DNA of 64,000 bases from Psychrobacter glacincola (GCA_001411745.2 LIQB01000002.1:187892-251891), one strand, 5' to 3'. Positions 1-8,768 are shown, counted from the first letter of the stretch. Numbers and translations: made by a program. Notes: a model not told the origin generated them from the letters alone.

Positions 1-414
1 ATCATGTTGCGCATGCCGCGTAGAGTTCAATAGTAAGGCTTTGGGGTAACGCGTTTGTAGCGCTTGATGTACCCCCGCAGATAAGCCAACCGCCGTCTCT
101 GCCATACCGATGACTAAAATCGGCTCAGGCAAATCGCTAGGAACCAAATTCGCCAAGTCAGTAAAAGCATGACGCATGGTGCTAGGAGCCACTGGAATAT
201 GACGACCTAATACTTTTGAGACAAACAAAAAGGCACGTTTTGGGTTAATGCGTTGTGCAAATCCAAGTAAGTCTTCTAATTGATAATCGTTACTTGGTTC
301 TGCCCCATTTTTCGTAGTGGCTGAATTGGTTTGATAGGTTAAATCAAGATTGCCGCGTGGTAGGGTAATGGTGCAGACATAGCTTTTTTTCATGGAAATA
401 CTGTTTGTAGTCAT
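1..414 (-). CDS. Ter-associated phosphoribosyltransferase, 3'-truncated by window edge
   Basis: The frame is open from the ATG at 414 down to base 1 (138 codons), so the C-terminus lies outside the window. The protein reads about residues 50-75 as a GFAQRINPKRAFLFVSKVLG segment, followed by the hydrophobic strand and loop ILVIGMAETAVGLSAGV, which fits the PRPP-binding loop of the orotate-PRTase-like enzymes found in Ter loci (PRTase_2-type families). The family is predicted to transfer a phosphoribosyl group in a Ter-linked biosynthetic branch; substrate unknown. It lies downstream of the J-domain gene on the same strand with a 25-base gap. No strong Shine-Dalgarno is visible before 414, and the internal ATG at codon 8 is an alternative start. 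The assignment to the Ter PRTase group is by recognition of motifs and by context, not by search. Confidence 0.75.
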   Translation of the reverse strand, partial: MTTNSISMKKSYVCTITLPRGNLDLTYQTNSATTKNGAEPSNDYQLEDLLGFAQRINPKRAFLFVSKVLGRHIPVAPSTMRHAFTDLANLVPSDLPEPILVIGMAETAVGLSAGVHQALQTRYPKALLLNSTRHAQHD

Positions 415-439
415 ATAAAGGTTTCAACGTTATTGAGTG

Positions 440-1513
440 CTAAAATCGTAGTGTTTCTTTTGCAAGGTTTAGTTCTTGAGCTTTTTCTTGAAGTACCAGT
501 TTCACAGATTCAGGTAAGTGAGTGTATTTGTCAGGATGAAAGTCTTTGATCTTTAACCTATAAGCTCTACGCATTTCTTCGATAGTAGCTCCTTCTAACA
601 AACCAAGAATCTTTAATGCTTTTAGATTATCAGAAGCTTCTGTAGGTTTGTCTTGGTTTTTAAGGGTTTCAAAACCAGAGTAAACATCCTCTAATATTTC
701 ATTGCTAATGCCCATTAATTTGCTCAGATTTTTAATCTCTGCTAGACCTTTTTCTATATGTAACCATTTTCCTGACTCTAAGTTATTGATTATTATTCGA
801 GCTGATGCATAGAAAATAGTATTCTTGTCATTAGTAGTATTTGCTCTATTATTGAAATCCTTAACACATTCTCTCAAATCTATTGAAGTACCTGATAAGA
901 TTTTCATTTGATTTTTTAAAAAATCTCGTTCTTCTGGATTGCTTTCTATGTGATTTGAAAAAACATTTTTGATAACTTTAATGTTGTCTTTAGACCAAGA
1001 TTTTGAATCATTAGAATCACCTTTTTTTATGGAGTAGTAAGCCAAAATTTTTATTGTAGGAATGAACCATTCCATAAGTAAAAAAGAGCTAGAGCTTATA
1101 CGAATTTCCTCTTGAGATTTGAGTTTATCGAGAATAACGCCATCTTTTAAAAGCGTAATATTAAACTCTAAGGTGATATCTTTATTTCTAGGCAAAATTA
1201 AAGCATTGATAGGCACACTTATTGAATAAGGACCATTATTATCGTTATTGCGAGCACCAGTTATAAAGTTACCTTCTTCATCATTAAAAATATCATAATA
1301 ACTTTTTACATTTTGTCCCTGATAAGCAAGTTCAAGAATAACAACTTCTGTTCCATAAGGAATAGTATCCATACTTAAGTGTAGATACTTGCCCTCTAGC
1401 TTCGTAGTATAGGAATAGTTTCTAGTGGCAGTATTATCTGAAACACTTTCATCATCATTTGACAAAGCACCTATTATGAAAAAAACAGCAACTAAAATTA
1501 TTATATAAATCAT
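440..1513 (-). CDS. Membrane-anchored J-domain protein (DjlA-like layout) in the Ter locus
   Basis: A 357-residue protein. Residues 1-18 are a hydrophobic anchor with almost no cytoplasmic tail. About residues 30-150 look beta-rich and resemble nothing I recognise. A helical middle part (about 160-280) could be a TerB-like bundle, but this is only inference. The last 65 residues form a J-domain with the HPD motif in KIKDFHPDKYTHLP, so the protein should stimulate a DnaK/Hsp70 partner at the inner membrane. The gene is visibly richer in A/T (many AAT, AAA, ATT codons) than its neighbours, as is the 400-base stretch upstream, which suggests a separate origin. It is co-directional with the PRTase gene. 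The J-domain is a firm call; the role in tellurite or stress response is guilt by association. Confidence 0.75.
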   Translation of the reverse strand: MIYIIILVAVFFIIGALSNDDESVSDNTATRNYSYTTKLEGKYLHLSMDTIPYGTEVVILELAYQGQNVKSYYDIFNDEEGNFITGARNNDNNGPYSISVPINALILPRNKDITLEFNITLLKDGVILDKLKSQEEIRISSSSFLLMEWFIPTIKILAYYSIKKGDSNDSKSWSKDNIKVIKNVFSNHIESNPEERDFLKNQMKILSGTSIDLRECVKDFNNRANTTNDKNTIFYASARIIINNLESGKWLHIEKGLAEIKNLSKLMGISNEILEDVYSGFETLKNQDKPTEASDNLKALKILGLLEGATIEEMRRAYRLKIKDFHPDKYTHLPESVKLVLQEKAQELNLAKETLRF

Positions 1514-1911
1514 ATCTATTTGCTTACTTTAGTTATTAATTTTTATTGGAATTTTTTCTTACATTTGTACTAAAATTTTTGCTTTGTATATATAGTTTTA
1601 AATAAAAAAGGTGTAAGTATTATCACATGCTACTAGAATTAATGCTCTGTGCTTGCTGTACCTACGTAGATAGAAGTTGCTAAAAACTCATTTGAGTAGC
1701 GGTGTATACTTTTGAAAGTTGGGTAACTATAGCTTTCTAATTATTTAGGTTAGATTTTATCAAGGTTAAAATCTTAAAAATATAGTGTAGCTCAACACTT
1801 GTTATTTCTAAGCCGGGTTATTATGATAGCGCGTATCGAAATAATCAACTACTAAATAAATCAAGTGTTTAGATGTATTTATTTAAGGTTTGTCGACACT
1901 ATAGTGAATCA
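1514..1911. other. AT-rich intergenic region upstream of the J-domain gene
   Basis: About 400 bases without a convincing reading frame. It must hold the promoter of the J-domain gene and the 3' end of the protease-fusion transcript. A short palindrome (CACTATAGTG) lies near 1898-1907, close to the protease stop codon. No clear U-tract terminator was seen. Confidence 0.4.
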
Positions 1912-3156
1912 TTAACCCTGACAACCTACTAACCACAAAGCTCCGCGACTTTGTTTGCTTAATTGCGGCGTGGTCAGCGGCGCAGCTGTCGTGCGTAACA
2001 TGCCAGATGAGTCAGATAAATTATCTAAACTAATTCCAGCGCTCGCGAGTAGGGCGGATAATAACTGAAATTTCACCGCATAGTTCATATTTTGTGCATG
2101 CTCATGGACGAGGCTGGACGTTACCATGCCGATAACTTCGCCAGTCGGCAGTAATAAAGGGCTGCCACTAGAGCCTGGCTGAATAGGCGCAGTAAATTGC
2201 AGATAGCGAATATCATCGCCAAACCCTGTCAGTCCTGAGATGCAGCCTTGCGTTACTTGTAATTGGCTACTCAATCCTGATAACGGAAATCCCAAGGTGG
2301 TGATGGTTTCACCCAAATTATCAGTACAACGCTGTGCTAAGGGTAAATAACTTGGCAGTGGCTCACTTACTTTAATAATGGCTGAATCACTACCAATATC
2401 GCTGAGTACCACTTGCGCCTCACGATCGGGCTGCCCTTGCTGACGCACACCAATCATCGCCGCCGATTCAATGACATGATAACAAGTCAGTAAATGATAG
2501 GGATCGATAGCAAACGCTGTCCCTGTCCAAGTTTCACCAGACTGAACTTGTCTGGGCGGACGTGCGTCACTGTTAGGATAACCTTGCTGCTGTGCGCGCT
2601 GGGCATCTTGGATAAGGGCATGCGTATCTGGCGGACGCATATCAAGACTCACTTGTACATGATGCTCAAGACTTGCCAGTCCTTGGGTGGAGCTTTCACC
2701 AAGGGCACGGCATTTAAATTGTCCATTGCGTCGGTATATCTCTAATATGATCGCCGCCTTGACATGGCGCTCACTTGCGGTAAATTCATAACGAATATCG
2801 CCCTCATTGAGGGTTAAGTTTACTTTGCTCAATTCAACAGCAGGTAAGTTTAGGCTTGGCTCATGATAAACATAAGCAATCAGTTGTAAAAAACTTGCAC
2901 CTTGTTTATCAAACAATGCAGGCAAATCCAATTGCCATGCATTTGGATTATCTTTGCTATTGAGCTGCGCCCATTCCTTCGGTTCATGAAGATAAGCAGG
3001 ACTACAAGCGGCTTTGCGATGCTCATCCAAAGGTAGCCATAATAGCCCAAGCTGCTCGCCAAACTTTGACTGATCTGTCGTTGCAAAGGCGACCGAACAA
3101 TTCGATGTCGCGATGACCGTATTTGCCCCTAACACTAACGTGGTTTGTGCTGTCAT
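1912..3156 (-). CDS. TerD-domain / trypsin-like serine protease fusion protein
   Basis: A 414-residue two-domain protein. About residues 1-170 follow the TerD fold pattern (segments such as AAIILEIYRRNGQFKCRALG match the family's [12 protein letters not shown]...WKFRAVGQG strand pair), but the acidic calcium-binding [13 protein letters not shown] block is absent. After a linker, residues 205-375 are a chymotrypsin-fold (S1C/DegP-like) protease with a complete triad: His227 in TCYHVIES, Asp257 in GSDSAIIKV and Ser330 in PGSSGSPLLL. There is no signal peptide, so it probably acts in the cytoplasm, unlike DegP. The start at 3156 is supported by AGAGG six bases upstream. It is followed by the J-domain gene and preceded by the ATP-grasp gene on the same strand. 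The target protein is unknown; cleavage of a client sensed by the TerD part is an inference. Confidence 0.85.
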   Translation of the reverse strand: MTAQTTLVLGANTVIATSNCSVAFATTDQSKFGEQLGLLWLPLDEHRKAACSPAYLHEPKEWAQLNSKDNPNAWQLDLPALFDKQGASFLQLIAYVYHEPSLNLPAVELSKVNLTLNEGDIRYEFTASERHVKAAIILEIYRRNGQFKCRALGESSTQGLASLEHHVQVSLDMRPPDTHALIQDAQRAQQQGYPNSDARPPRQVQSGETWTGTAFAIDPYHLLTCYHVIESAAMIGVRQQGQPDREAQVVLSDIGSDSAIIKVSEPLPSYLPLAQRCTDNLGETITTLGFPLSGLSSQLQVTQGCISGLTGFGDDIRYLQFTAPIQPGSSGSPLLLPTGEVIGMVTSSLVHEHAQNMNYAVKFQLLSALLASAGISLDNLSDSSGMLRTTAAPLTTPQLSKQSRGALWLVGCQG

Positions 3157-3243
3157 CGTTTGCCTCTTATTGAATATATTCGGTTGTCATGGATGTATTA
3201 TTGTCGATTCATTGCCGTCAGCTTTTTATATTATTATTTTGAC

Positions 3244-4407
3244 TTATTCAGTGATGTCTTCTTCAACTTTTACACCGATCATGATAGAGCGTACTTGGCA
3301 GGGGGTTATTTGTTGCGCGATATCAGCCAGTATCGGTTTATCGGTTAAGCCCAGCCAATAGGCAAATCCAACTTGGGTCAAATCCACACCGCTATGGGTG
3401 GTGTAATCAATGCCACCAGAAGGGCGGCTATTAATCTCAAGCACACGGTGCTGACCGTCATCATCGGCTTTGGTTTGGACACTGACGATGCCATCGCAGC
3501 CAAAGGCTTTTATGAGTGGAATGACGACATCCATGACCGCTTGCTCGTAGCCGATATGCTGGATTTTCCCTGTTTTATAGCGGGTGACAGCAGCCAATAC
3601 TTCGCCATATTCACAGACGACATCGATAGAGTACTCTTGCCCTGACAAGTAAGGCATTAGCAGCATGGGAATTGGGCGTTCCTGCACCATTAGACTGTTT
3701 GCATAGGCATTAATAAATTGCGCCGTATTTATTTTCTTCTCTTCGGTAAAGTATAAATGCTCAAAGCTATCGTACTGTTCCCCATCATTTTTGGCTAAAT
3801 CTAGTCGCCAAAATCCTTGTGCAAAGATACCCGTAACCGGTTTGACACATAAGCGCTGATCACCATGCATGTCAAGTAACGCCTCAAGCTCTGCGACGTT
3901 ATCAAAGCGCCACGCCTCGGCAACGGGAATATCATGCTCATGACACTGCTGCATAAAGGCAAACTTATCATCTATTACTTCTAACGCTGCCACACTCGTT
4001 GCACCCGTCAATAAACGAATACCCGCTGCGTCAAACGCCTCACGCTTATCTTCGTAATCAATACCATTGCGCCCAGTGAGCAACACTTTTACCTTATTTT
4101 TCTGAGCTTGCTCTAATACAAACTGCCAACGTGGCATCAATGGTTCAGCAGATTCGAGCACTACTTGCTCATCGTTATCTGCGGTGCTAGTAGAAGGCTC
4201 GCGGTAAACGCTGTCAGCAAATTCAAAAATCTCAGGTCTATTGTGGCGATGTGAAGCGATAATGTTGAACGAAGTATCAGCGTGATTTTTTAGGGTTTGC
4301 AGGCTGGCTAACATATCACGCTGGCTTGACTGACCTTCAGCTAACCAAACGGCAGGTGACGCGGCAGTTGATGTTTTATGATCGTTATCGTTAGCAGGGG
4401 TTTTCAT
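3244..4407 (-). CDS. ATP-grasp enzyme of the Ter locus
   Basis: A 387-residue protein with the ATP-grasp layout: an N-terminal Rossmann-like part (VKVLLTGRNG), a pre-grasp segment with VIDDKFAFMQQCHEHDIPV, the nucleotide lysine strand RLCVKPVTGIFAQGF, the acidic strand YLSGQEYSIDVVCEYG, and the metal-binding end VLEINSRPSGGIDYT (Glu and Asn ligands). Enzymes of this fold make amide, ester or thioester bonds using acyl-phosphate intermediates. In Ter loci such genes travel with phosphoribosyltransferases and are predicted to act in one biosynthetic route. I chose the ATG at 4407 because GAGAG lies about five bases upstream; the frame is open upstream to an ATG at 4515. It is divergent from the terA-like gene. 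Substrate unknown. Confidence 0.8.
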   Translation of the reverse strand: MKTPANDNDHKTSTAASPAVWLAEGQSSQRDMLASLQTLKNHADTSFNIIASHRHNRPEIFEFADSVYREPSTSTADNDEQVVLESAEPLMPRWQFVLEQAQKNKVKVLLTGRNGIDYEDKREAFDAAGIRLLTGATSVAALEVIDDKFAFMQQCHEHDIPVAEAWRFDNVAELEALLDMHGDQRLCVKPVTGIFAQGFWRLDLAKNDGEQYDSFEHLYFTEEKKINTAQFINAYANSLMVQERPIPMLLMPYLSGQEYSIDVVCEYGEVLAAVTRYKTGKIQHIGYEQAVMDVVIPLIKAFGCDGIVSVQTKADDDGQHRVLEINSRPSGGIDYTTHSGVDLTQVGFAYWLGLTDKPILADIAQQITPCQVRSIMIGVKVEEDITE

Positions 4408-4734
4408 AATTCTCTCAGCATTATCGTAGGTTTTAGATATAATTGAATAATTCACTATCGTCATCGCAATACCATCAGGAATATAAGCAAGCCTCAAACA
4501 GCAATAAAAAAACAAGCCGCAATATTGCTAATAGTAGGGGCTATTATATACAAATGCTAAGCGTTATAAATGCTGCTGACAAAATAGCATGAAGGATTTG
4601 TAAAAATATTTTTTAGGGTCATTGGCACGTTATTGAACGGTCGTACGCTTTAAAAGTCAGCGGCCATCCATGCTACTATATGACAATTATTAGCATAACA
4701 AACACACGCACATAATAAATAATTCAAAGGATGT
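4408..4734. promoter_or_regulatory. Divergent intergenic region between ATP-grasp and terA-like genes
   Basis: These 327 bases separate two divergent gene starts, so both promoters must lie here. A strong Shine-Dalgarno (AAAGG, 4726-4730) precedes the terA-like start and GAGAG precedes the ATP-grasp start. I could not assign a convincing -35/-10 pair or an operator. Confidence 0.5.
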
Positions 4735-6027
4735 ATGATGAGCCAAATCCAACCTCAACAACTGATTGCTGGTGCCAATGCGCCACTGCCAACAGATCAT
4801 ATTAGCATTCGTATTTTAAGCCAAAGTGCGGTCGATTGCGCGGCATATCGCCTGACAACTGACGGTAAAGTACGCGGCGATGGCGACATGATATTTTATG
4901 GGCAGACACGTAGCGATGATGGCAGTGTGAGTTTCCGTGGTCATGATAGCGATGGGTTTTTTGATATTAATTTACCGGCGCAGCCTGCAAATATCGAGAA
5001 GATAGCATTAGCGTTTTCTAGCGCGCAGACGCTTGCGCAAGTTGGCGATGTCGATATTCAAGTATTGCAAGGCAGCCAAGTGCTGATGACTTGCCAACTA
5101 AGGGCAGCTGGACGTAATGAAAAAGCCATTATTTTAGCGGAATGTTATCGCCGCCAAGGTAGCTGGAAGTTCCGTTTTATTGCTCAAGGTTTTGAAGGAG
5201 GGCTGAAGCCTTTGTCTGAGCATTTTGGTGTAGAGATTGCCGATGAAGCGCCCGCTCAAAGCCCTGCACAAGACCAGTCACAAGGTCAAGATCAGCCCAT
5301 CAATACGCAGCGCCCAATTAATACGCAGAAAGCAGGTAGTGCACCTCAAACAAGCACGCCGCCGCCAATTCCTACAGCTTCTCCAAATCCGTCAATTAAC
5401 CTAAGCAAAATCACTTTAACCAAAAATCAGTCTAGCATCAACCTAAAGAAACGTGATGACTTTGGTAAAATCTCTGTTAACTTGAACTGGAACCAAAATC
5501 CGACTGCTAATCAGCAAGCACCCAAAAAAGGCTTGTTAGGCGATCTTTTCAAACAACATAAAGCGGGCGGTATTGACCTTGATGTTGGGGCGATGATTCA
5601 TCTGAAAAATGGTGAAAAAACCTTGATTCAAGCCTTGGGTAATCGCTTTGGTAGCTTAACATCAGCGCCTTACGTGTGTTTGCGTGCTGATGATAGAACG
5701 GGACAAGTCAGCGGCGGTGAGTGGCTAGATATTAACGGTCAGCAGTGGTCGCAGATAGAAGAGGTGTTTATCTTTGCTTTCATCTATGAAGGTGCACCAA
5801 ATTGGGCGCAAACCGATGGAGTGGTGACCATTCATGTGCCCGATCAGCCACCGATTGAGACACGTCTTACAGAAGGGACAGGTAATTTGCCAATGTGTGC
5901 GATTGCGCGTCTGGTCAATCAGCAAGGTAGTATCAACGTTGAACGTATTAACCAGTATTTTAAAGGACATCAAGAGATGGATAAAGCCTTTAACTGGGGC
6001 TTTAGCTGGAAGCGAGGGACTAAGTAA
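4735..6027 (+). CDS. terA: TerA-like protein with two TerD-type domains
   Basis: A 430-residue protein and the only Ter gene here on the plus strand. Residues 1-165 form one TerD-type domain (strands KAIILAECYRRQGSWKFRFIAQGFEGGLKPL). Residues 170-260 are a Gln/Pro/Asn-rich linker with a short LSKITLTKNQSSINLKKRDD stretch. Residues 275-430 form a second domain with DLDVGAMIHLKNGEKTLIQAL, RADDRTGQVSGGEWLDI and the end FNWGFSWKRG, which is the TerA pattern. It is probably a cytoplasmic, membrane-peripheral partner of TerC. Two ATG codons stand in tandem at 4735 and 4738; the second is better spaced from AAAGG. Convergent with the terZ-like gene, with a shared hairpin terminator between them. The symbol rests on domain layout and recalled family similarity. 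Confidence 0.75.
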   Translation: MMSQIQPQQLIAGANAPLPTDHISIRILSQSAVDCAAYRLTTDGKVRGDGDMIFYGQTRSDDGSVSFRGHDSDGFFDINLPAQPANIEKIALAFSSAQTLAQVGDVDIQVLQGSQVLMTCQLRAAGRNEKAIILAECYRRQGSWKFRFIAQGFEGGLKPLSEHFGVEIADEAPAQSPAQDQSQGQDQPINTQRPINTQKAGSAPQTSTPPPIPTASPNPSINLSKITLTKNQSSINLKKRDDFGKISVNLNWNQNPTANQQAPKKGLLGDLFKQHKAGGIDLDVGAMIHLKNGEKTLIQALGNRFGSLTSAPYVCLRADDRTGQVSGGEWLDINGQQWSQIEEVFIFAFIYEGAPNWAQTDGVVTIHVPDQPPIETRLTEGTGNLPMCAIARLVNQQGSINVERINQYFKGHQEMDKAFNWGFSWKRGTK

Positions 6028-6056
6028 CAGCTTTAAAAATATTCTTTTGCACATGT

Positions 6057-6094
6057 AAAAAAAAGCCCATCTAATCGTAGATGGGCTTTTTTTT
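6057..6094. terminator. Bidirectional rho-independent terminator between terA and terZ
   Basis: Perfect stem AAAAGCCCATCT / AGATGGGCTTTT with a 6-base loop, with A-tract on the left and T-tract on the right, so it can end both convergent transcripts. Confidence 0.9.
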
Positions 6095-6162
6095 CTCAAT
6101 AACGTTGCTTCAAGAGCTCATTTTAACGGATGAAGGCTAATCCAACTAAAGCTTTGAATCCT

Positions 6163-6771
6163 TTACGCATGCGGCGTGATGGCAGGCATCAAGTCATGGA
6201 AAGTACGACCAGAAGCCGTTTCACCAATCGCATGCATTTTCCACTCATTATTATGACGATATACTTTTGCCATAATCATCGCGGTATGCCCACCTTGCGC
6301 TGATAAATTGTAGCGCGCGACTTCCTGATTGTTATTGGCATTGACGATACGACAAAATGCATTTTCTACCGTTTCAAACGTTTGACCAGTGAAACTATTG
6401 ACCGTAAATACTAGAGAGACGACATTGGCAGGGATTTTTGAAAGATCGACATTGATAACTTCGTCGTCACCATCGCCGTCGCCAGTGCGGTTATCACCAG
6501 TATGGACGATACTGCCATCTTTTGATTTCAGCTGACTGAACCAAATTGCATCGATGGCTTGTTTATTGGTATCAAACATGATGCACGAGGCATCTAAGTC
6601 AATCGAGTCGCCGCCGCTACCACCACCGAATAACTTGCCCAAGAACCCGCCTTTTTTATCTTGAGGGTTTTGAGCAACGTCCCAGCCTAGACCCAGTTTT
6701 ACTTGGGTAAGCTCGCCGCCCGCTTCTTTGCTTAGGGAGATTTTCTGACCTTTTTGTAAACTAACTGCCAT
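6163..6771 (-). CDS. terZ: TerZ-like TerD-family protein
   Basis: A 202-residue single TerD domain. It opens with the family start MAVSLQKGQKISLSKEAGG, has the VKLGLGWD strand, a Gly-rich insert GGFLGKLFGGGSGGDSIDLDAS typical of the TerZ branch, the acidic calcium-binding loop TGDNRTGDGDGDDEVINVDL, and SFTGQTFETVENAFCRIV. TerD-family proteins bind calcium and act with TerC at the inner membrane in resistance to tellurite, phage and other stress. The start at 6771 is supported by AAGGA upstream. The AIM24 gene lies upstream on the same strand, about 110 bases away, with no terminator seen between them, so the two may be co-transcribed. Confidence 0.85.
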   Translation of the reverse strand: MAVSLQKGQKISLSKEAGGELTQVKLGLGWDVAQNPQDKKGGFLGKLFGGGSGGDSIDLDASCIMFDTNKQAIDAIWFSQLKSKDGSIVHTGDNRTGDGDGDDEVINVDLSKIPANVVSLVFTVNSFTGQTFETVENAFCRIVNANNNQEVARYNLSAQGGHTAMIMAKVYRHNNEWKMHAIGETASGRTFHDLMPAITPHA

Positions 6772-6880
6772 GTGATATTCCTTATACTACAGTGTTATAG
6801 TAATTGTGAGTAGAGGGTTAAATAAAGTCTATAATGACGAGGAGTCGTTGTAACATAAAGCTTTAAAAACATAATAATAG

Positions 6881-7633
6881 CTATAAGATATTGCCAAGTA
6901 AGCCGCTATTGCCGCCGCGACCGCCGGAGCTAGTCCCTAAGACGCTTTGTAGCCAGCCTTGGTAACTATCACGATTACGAGAGCAGATAATGACTTTTCC
7001 TGAGCCTGAGAAGTTTAAAACCATACCTTCGCCACTGGTGACTGAATTGATGATGTTGCCCATGAAGCCTTTTTTCTTACTGGTGGCGACTGAGAGTTTG
7101 TATTCCAAACGCGAGTCCCAACAGACCACATGGCCGTTATCAATGATGACGTCTTTACCAGGTTCAACATCAATCTCAAACAATGAGCCGAAACCCGATA
7201 CCACTACCTGACCTTGACCTTGCGTCTGCATCACCATAAAGCCGCCAGTATCACCAAAGACGGCGCCACCTAGATTACGTTGAATCTTAGCCTTCACATC
7301 GACGCCCGTTTGCGCCGCGACAAATGCGCCATCGCTTAATGTATATTGCTGCGCACCGCAATCAATGATTTGCATATCACCGTCGAGCGTTGGCGCAAGT
7401 AAACAATCGCCTTCACCATTGACTGCTTCGATTTGCTGTTGAAATAGTGACTCGTCGTTGGCAAAACGGCGCATAAGTGATTGCATCAGACCGCCTTGTA
7501 GCTTACCTTTTAGCTCAAGGTTTGATTCCATCATCACCATTGCATTGGCTTCACAATAGATGGAGTCGCCTTTTTTGAGGTTACAATGAAGAAATGGTTC
7601 AATGGTACCGATCAAGCTAAACGTGGCGGTCAT
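6881..7633 (-). CDS. AIM24-family (DUF124) beta-sandwich protein
   Basis: A 250-residue protein with the repeated beta-strand pattern of the AIM24/TIGR00266 family: KKGDSIYCEANAMVMME near the start, GFGSLFEIDVEPGKDVIIDNGHVVCWD in the middle, and SGEGMVLNFSGSGKVIICSRN near the end, followed by a Gly/Ser-rich tail. The biochemical role of the bacterial family is not established; its members are often found beside TerD genes and are thought to be membrane-associated or to form oligomeric beta-barrels. It lies between terZ-like and terE-like genes on the same strand, and a terminator separates it from neither neighbour downstream but does separate it from terE upstream. The start ATG at 7633 follows AAGGATTCGCACCCT, with AAGGA rather far away. 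Confidence 0.85.
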   Translation of the reverse strand: MTATFSLIGTIEPFLHCNLKKGDSIYCEANAMVMMESNLELKGKLQGGLMQSLMRRFANDESLFQQQIEAVNGEGDCLLAPTLDGDMQIIDCGAQQYTLSDGAFVAAQTGVDVKAKIQRNLGGAVFGDTGGFMVMQTQGQGQVVVSGFGSLFEIDVEPGKDVIIDNGHVVCWDSRLEYKLSVATSKKKGFMGNIINSVTSGEGMVLNFSGSGKVIICSRNRDSYQGWLQSVLGTSSGGRGGNSGLLGNIL

Positions 7634-7725
7634 AGGGTGCGAATCCTTATATCAGTATTCTATATGTTTATAAGTCATATCTGTAAGTCGGCTTAACCAT
7701 AGATTTTCGCTAGCCTATTACTTTT

Positions 7726-7767
7726 AAAGCCATCAAATGCGATAGTAGGGCACACTTGATGGCTTTT
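7726..7767 (-). terminator. Hairpin terminator downstream of terE-like gene
   Basis: An 11-bp stem AAAGCCATCAA / TTGATGGCTTT with a loop of about 19 bases, ending in a short T-run on either strand. It lies 40-80 bases after the terE-like stop codon, in the direction of transcription. Confidence 0.6.
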
Positions 7768-7803
7768 AGGCTTATATTATTAGCGCTAAATGTTAGTTTG
7801 CTC

Positions 7804-8379
7804 TTAAACATTAACGCCGTAAGAAGCCGCTAATGGTCCAAGACCACCGCTGAAGCCTTGACCGACGGCACGGAATTTCCAGTCACCACTATGGCGATAT
7901 AATTCACCAAAAATCATCGCGGTTTCGGTGCTACCGTCTTCTGATAAGTCATAACGTGCGATTTCAGCATCGCCATTGTCATTAACAACACGGATATAAG
8001 CATCGCCCACTTGACCAAAGTTTTGATTGCGGCTTTGACCTTCATAAATAATCGCACAGATAGCGACTTTGCTCACGTCAGCTGGAATGCTAGCAAGATT
8101 GATTTTGATTTTTTCATCATCGCCGTCGCCTTCACCAGTACGGTTATCACCTGTGTGCTCAACCGCGCCATTGTCTGACTTTAAGTTGTTAAAAAAGATG
8201 AAATCTTGGTCATTACGTACTTTGCCTGCTTCATTGACCAAAAAGCCAATGGCATCTAAGTCAAACTCTTGACCGTCAGTAGCACGTGGATCCCAGCCAA
8301 GACCGACTGTAATATTGGTTAAACCCGGCGCTTCTTTTGATAAGTTTACGTTGCCGCCTTTTGTTAAGCTAATAGCCAT
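7804..8379 (-). CDS. terE: TerE-like TerD-family calcium-binding stress protein
   Basis: A 191-residue single TerD domain: [19 protein letters not shown] start, [18 protein letters not shown], the acidic loop [21 protein letters not shown], and the C-terminal strands [33 protein letters not shown]. The end [13 protein letters not shown] resembles TerE more than TerD, which is why I chose the symbol; the distinction is modest. The frame is open upstream to 8508, but the ATG at 8379 has AAGGA seven bases upstream and matches the fixed N-terminus of the family. Terminators lie on both sides, so it is probably a single-gene unit. Confidence 0.85.
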   Translation of the reverse strand: MAISLTKGGNVNLSKEAPGLTNITVGLGWDPRATDGQEFDLDAIGFLVNEAGKVRNDQDFIFFNNLKSDNGAVEHTGDNRTGEGDGDDEKIKINLASIPADVSKVAICAIIYEGQSRNQNFGQVGDAYIRVVNDNGDAEIARYDLSEDGSTETAMIFGELYRHSGDWKFRAVGQGFSGGLGPLAASYGVNV

Positions 8380-8682
8380 ATAAATATCCTTTTGATTAAT
8401 AACTGAGTGGATTAAATGATAAAAAAAATAAACTAAAATAGTGCAGTGGTCGATATATAAATGCAAACAATGAATAAATTTACTCGTATGCCACGCCCTG
8501 CATATCATTACGATTTACTATACTAAGCGATTGCTTACTAAGCAAGGCGTATTTTGTGTGATTACGATATGATTACTAAGGGACATATCAATGCTGCAAC
8601 TCTGATACTTTTCAACCGTCCGAGCAACAGTCGTTAAGGTGTTGTTATCAAAAAGTAAATTAGATCGTCAGGCAGTGCAACA

Positions 8683-8725
8683 TAAAAAAGCACTTATTCA
8701 ACGGGTGTCAAATAAGTGCTTTAAA
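8683..8725 (-). terminator. Second terminator hairpin after terC
   Basis: Stem AAAGCACTTATT / AATAAGTGCTTT (12 bp, 12-base loop at 8699-8710) followed on the minus strand by TTTTTTATG. It lies just beyond the first terminator hairpin of terC. Confidence 0.8.
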
Positions 8726-8726
8726 G

Positions 8727-8768
8727 CAAAAACGGGTCATACCAACTGCTTTGGTACAACCCGTCTAT
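8727..8768 (-). terminator. First terminator hairpin after terC
   Basis: On the minus strand, outer stem ACGGGT/ACCCGT and inner stem TACCAA/TTGGTA form one hairpin followed by TTTTTG. It lies about 80-120 bases past the terC stop and is followed at once by another hairpin, giving a tandem terminator. Confidence 0.75.
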
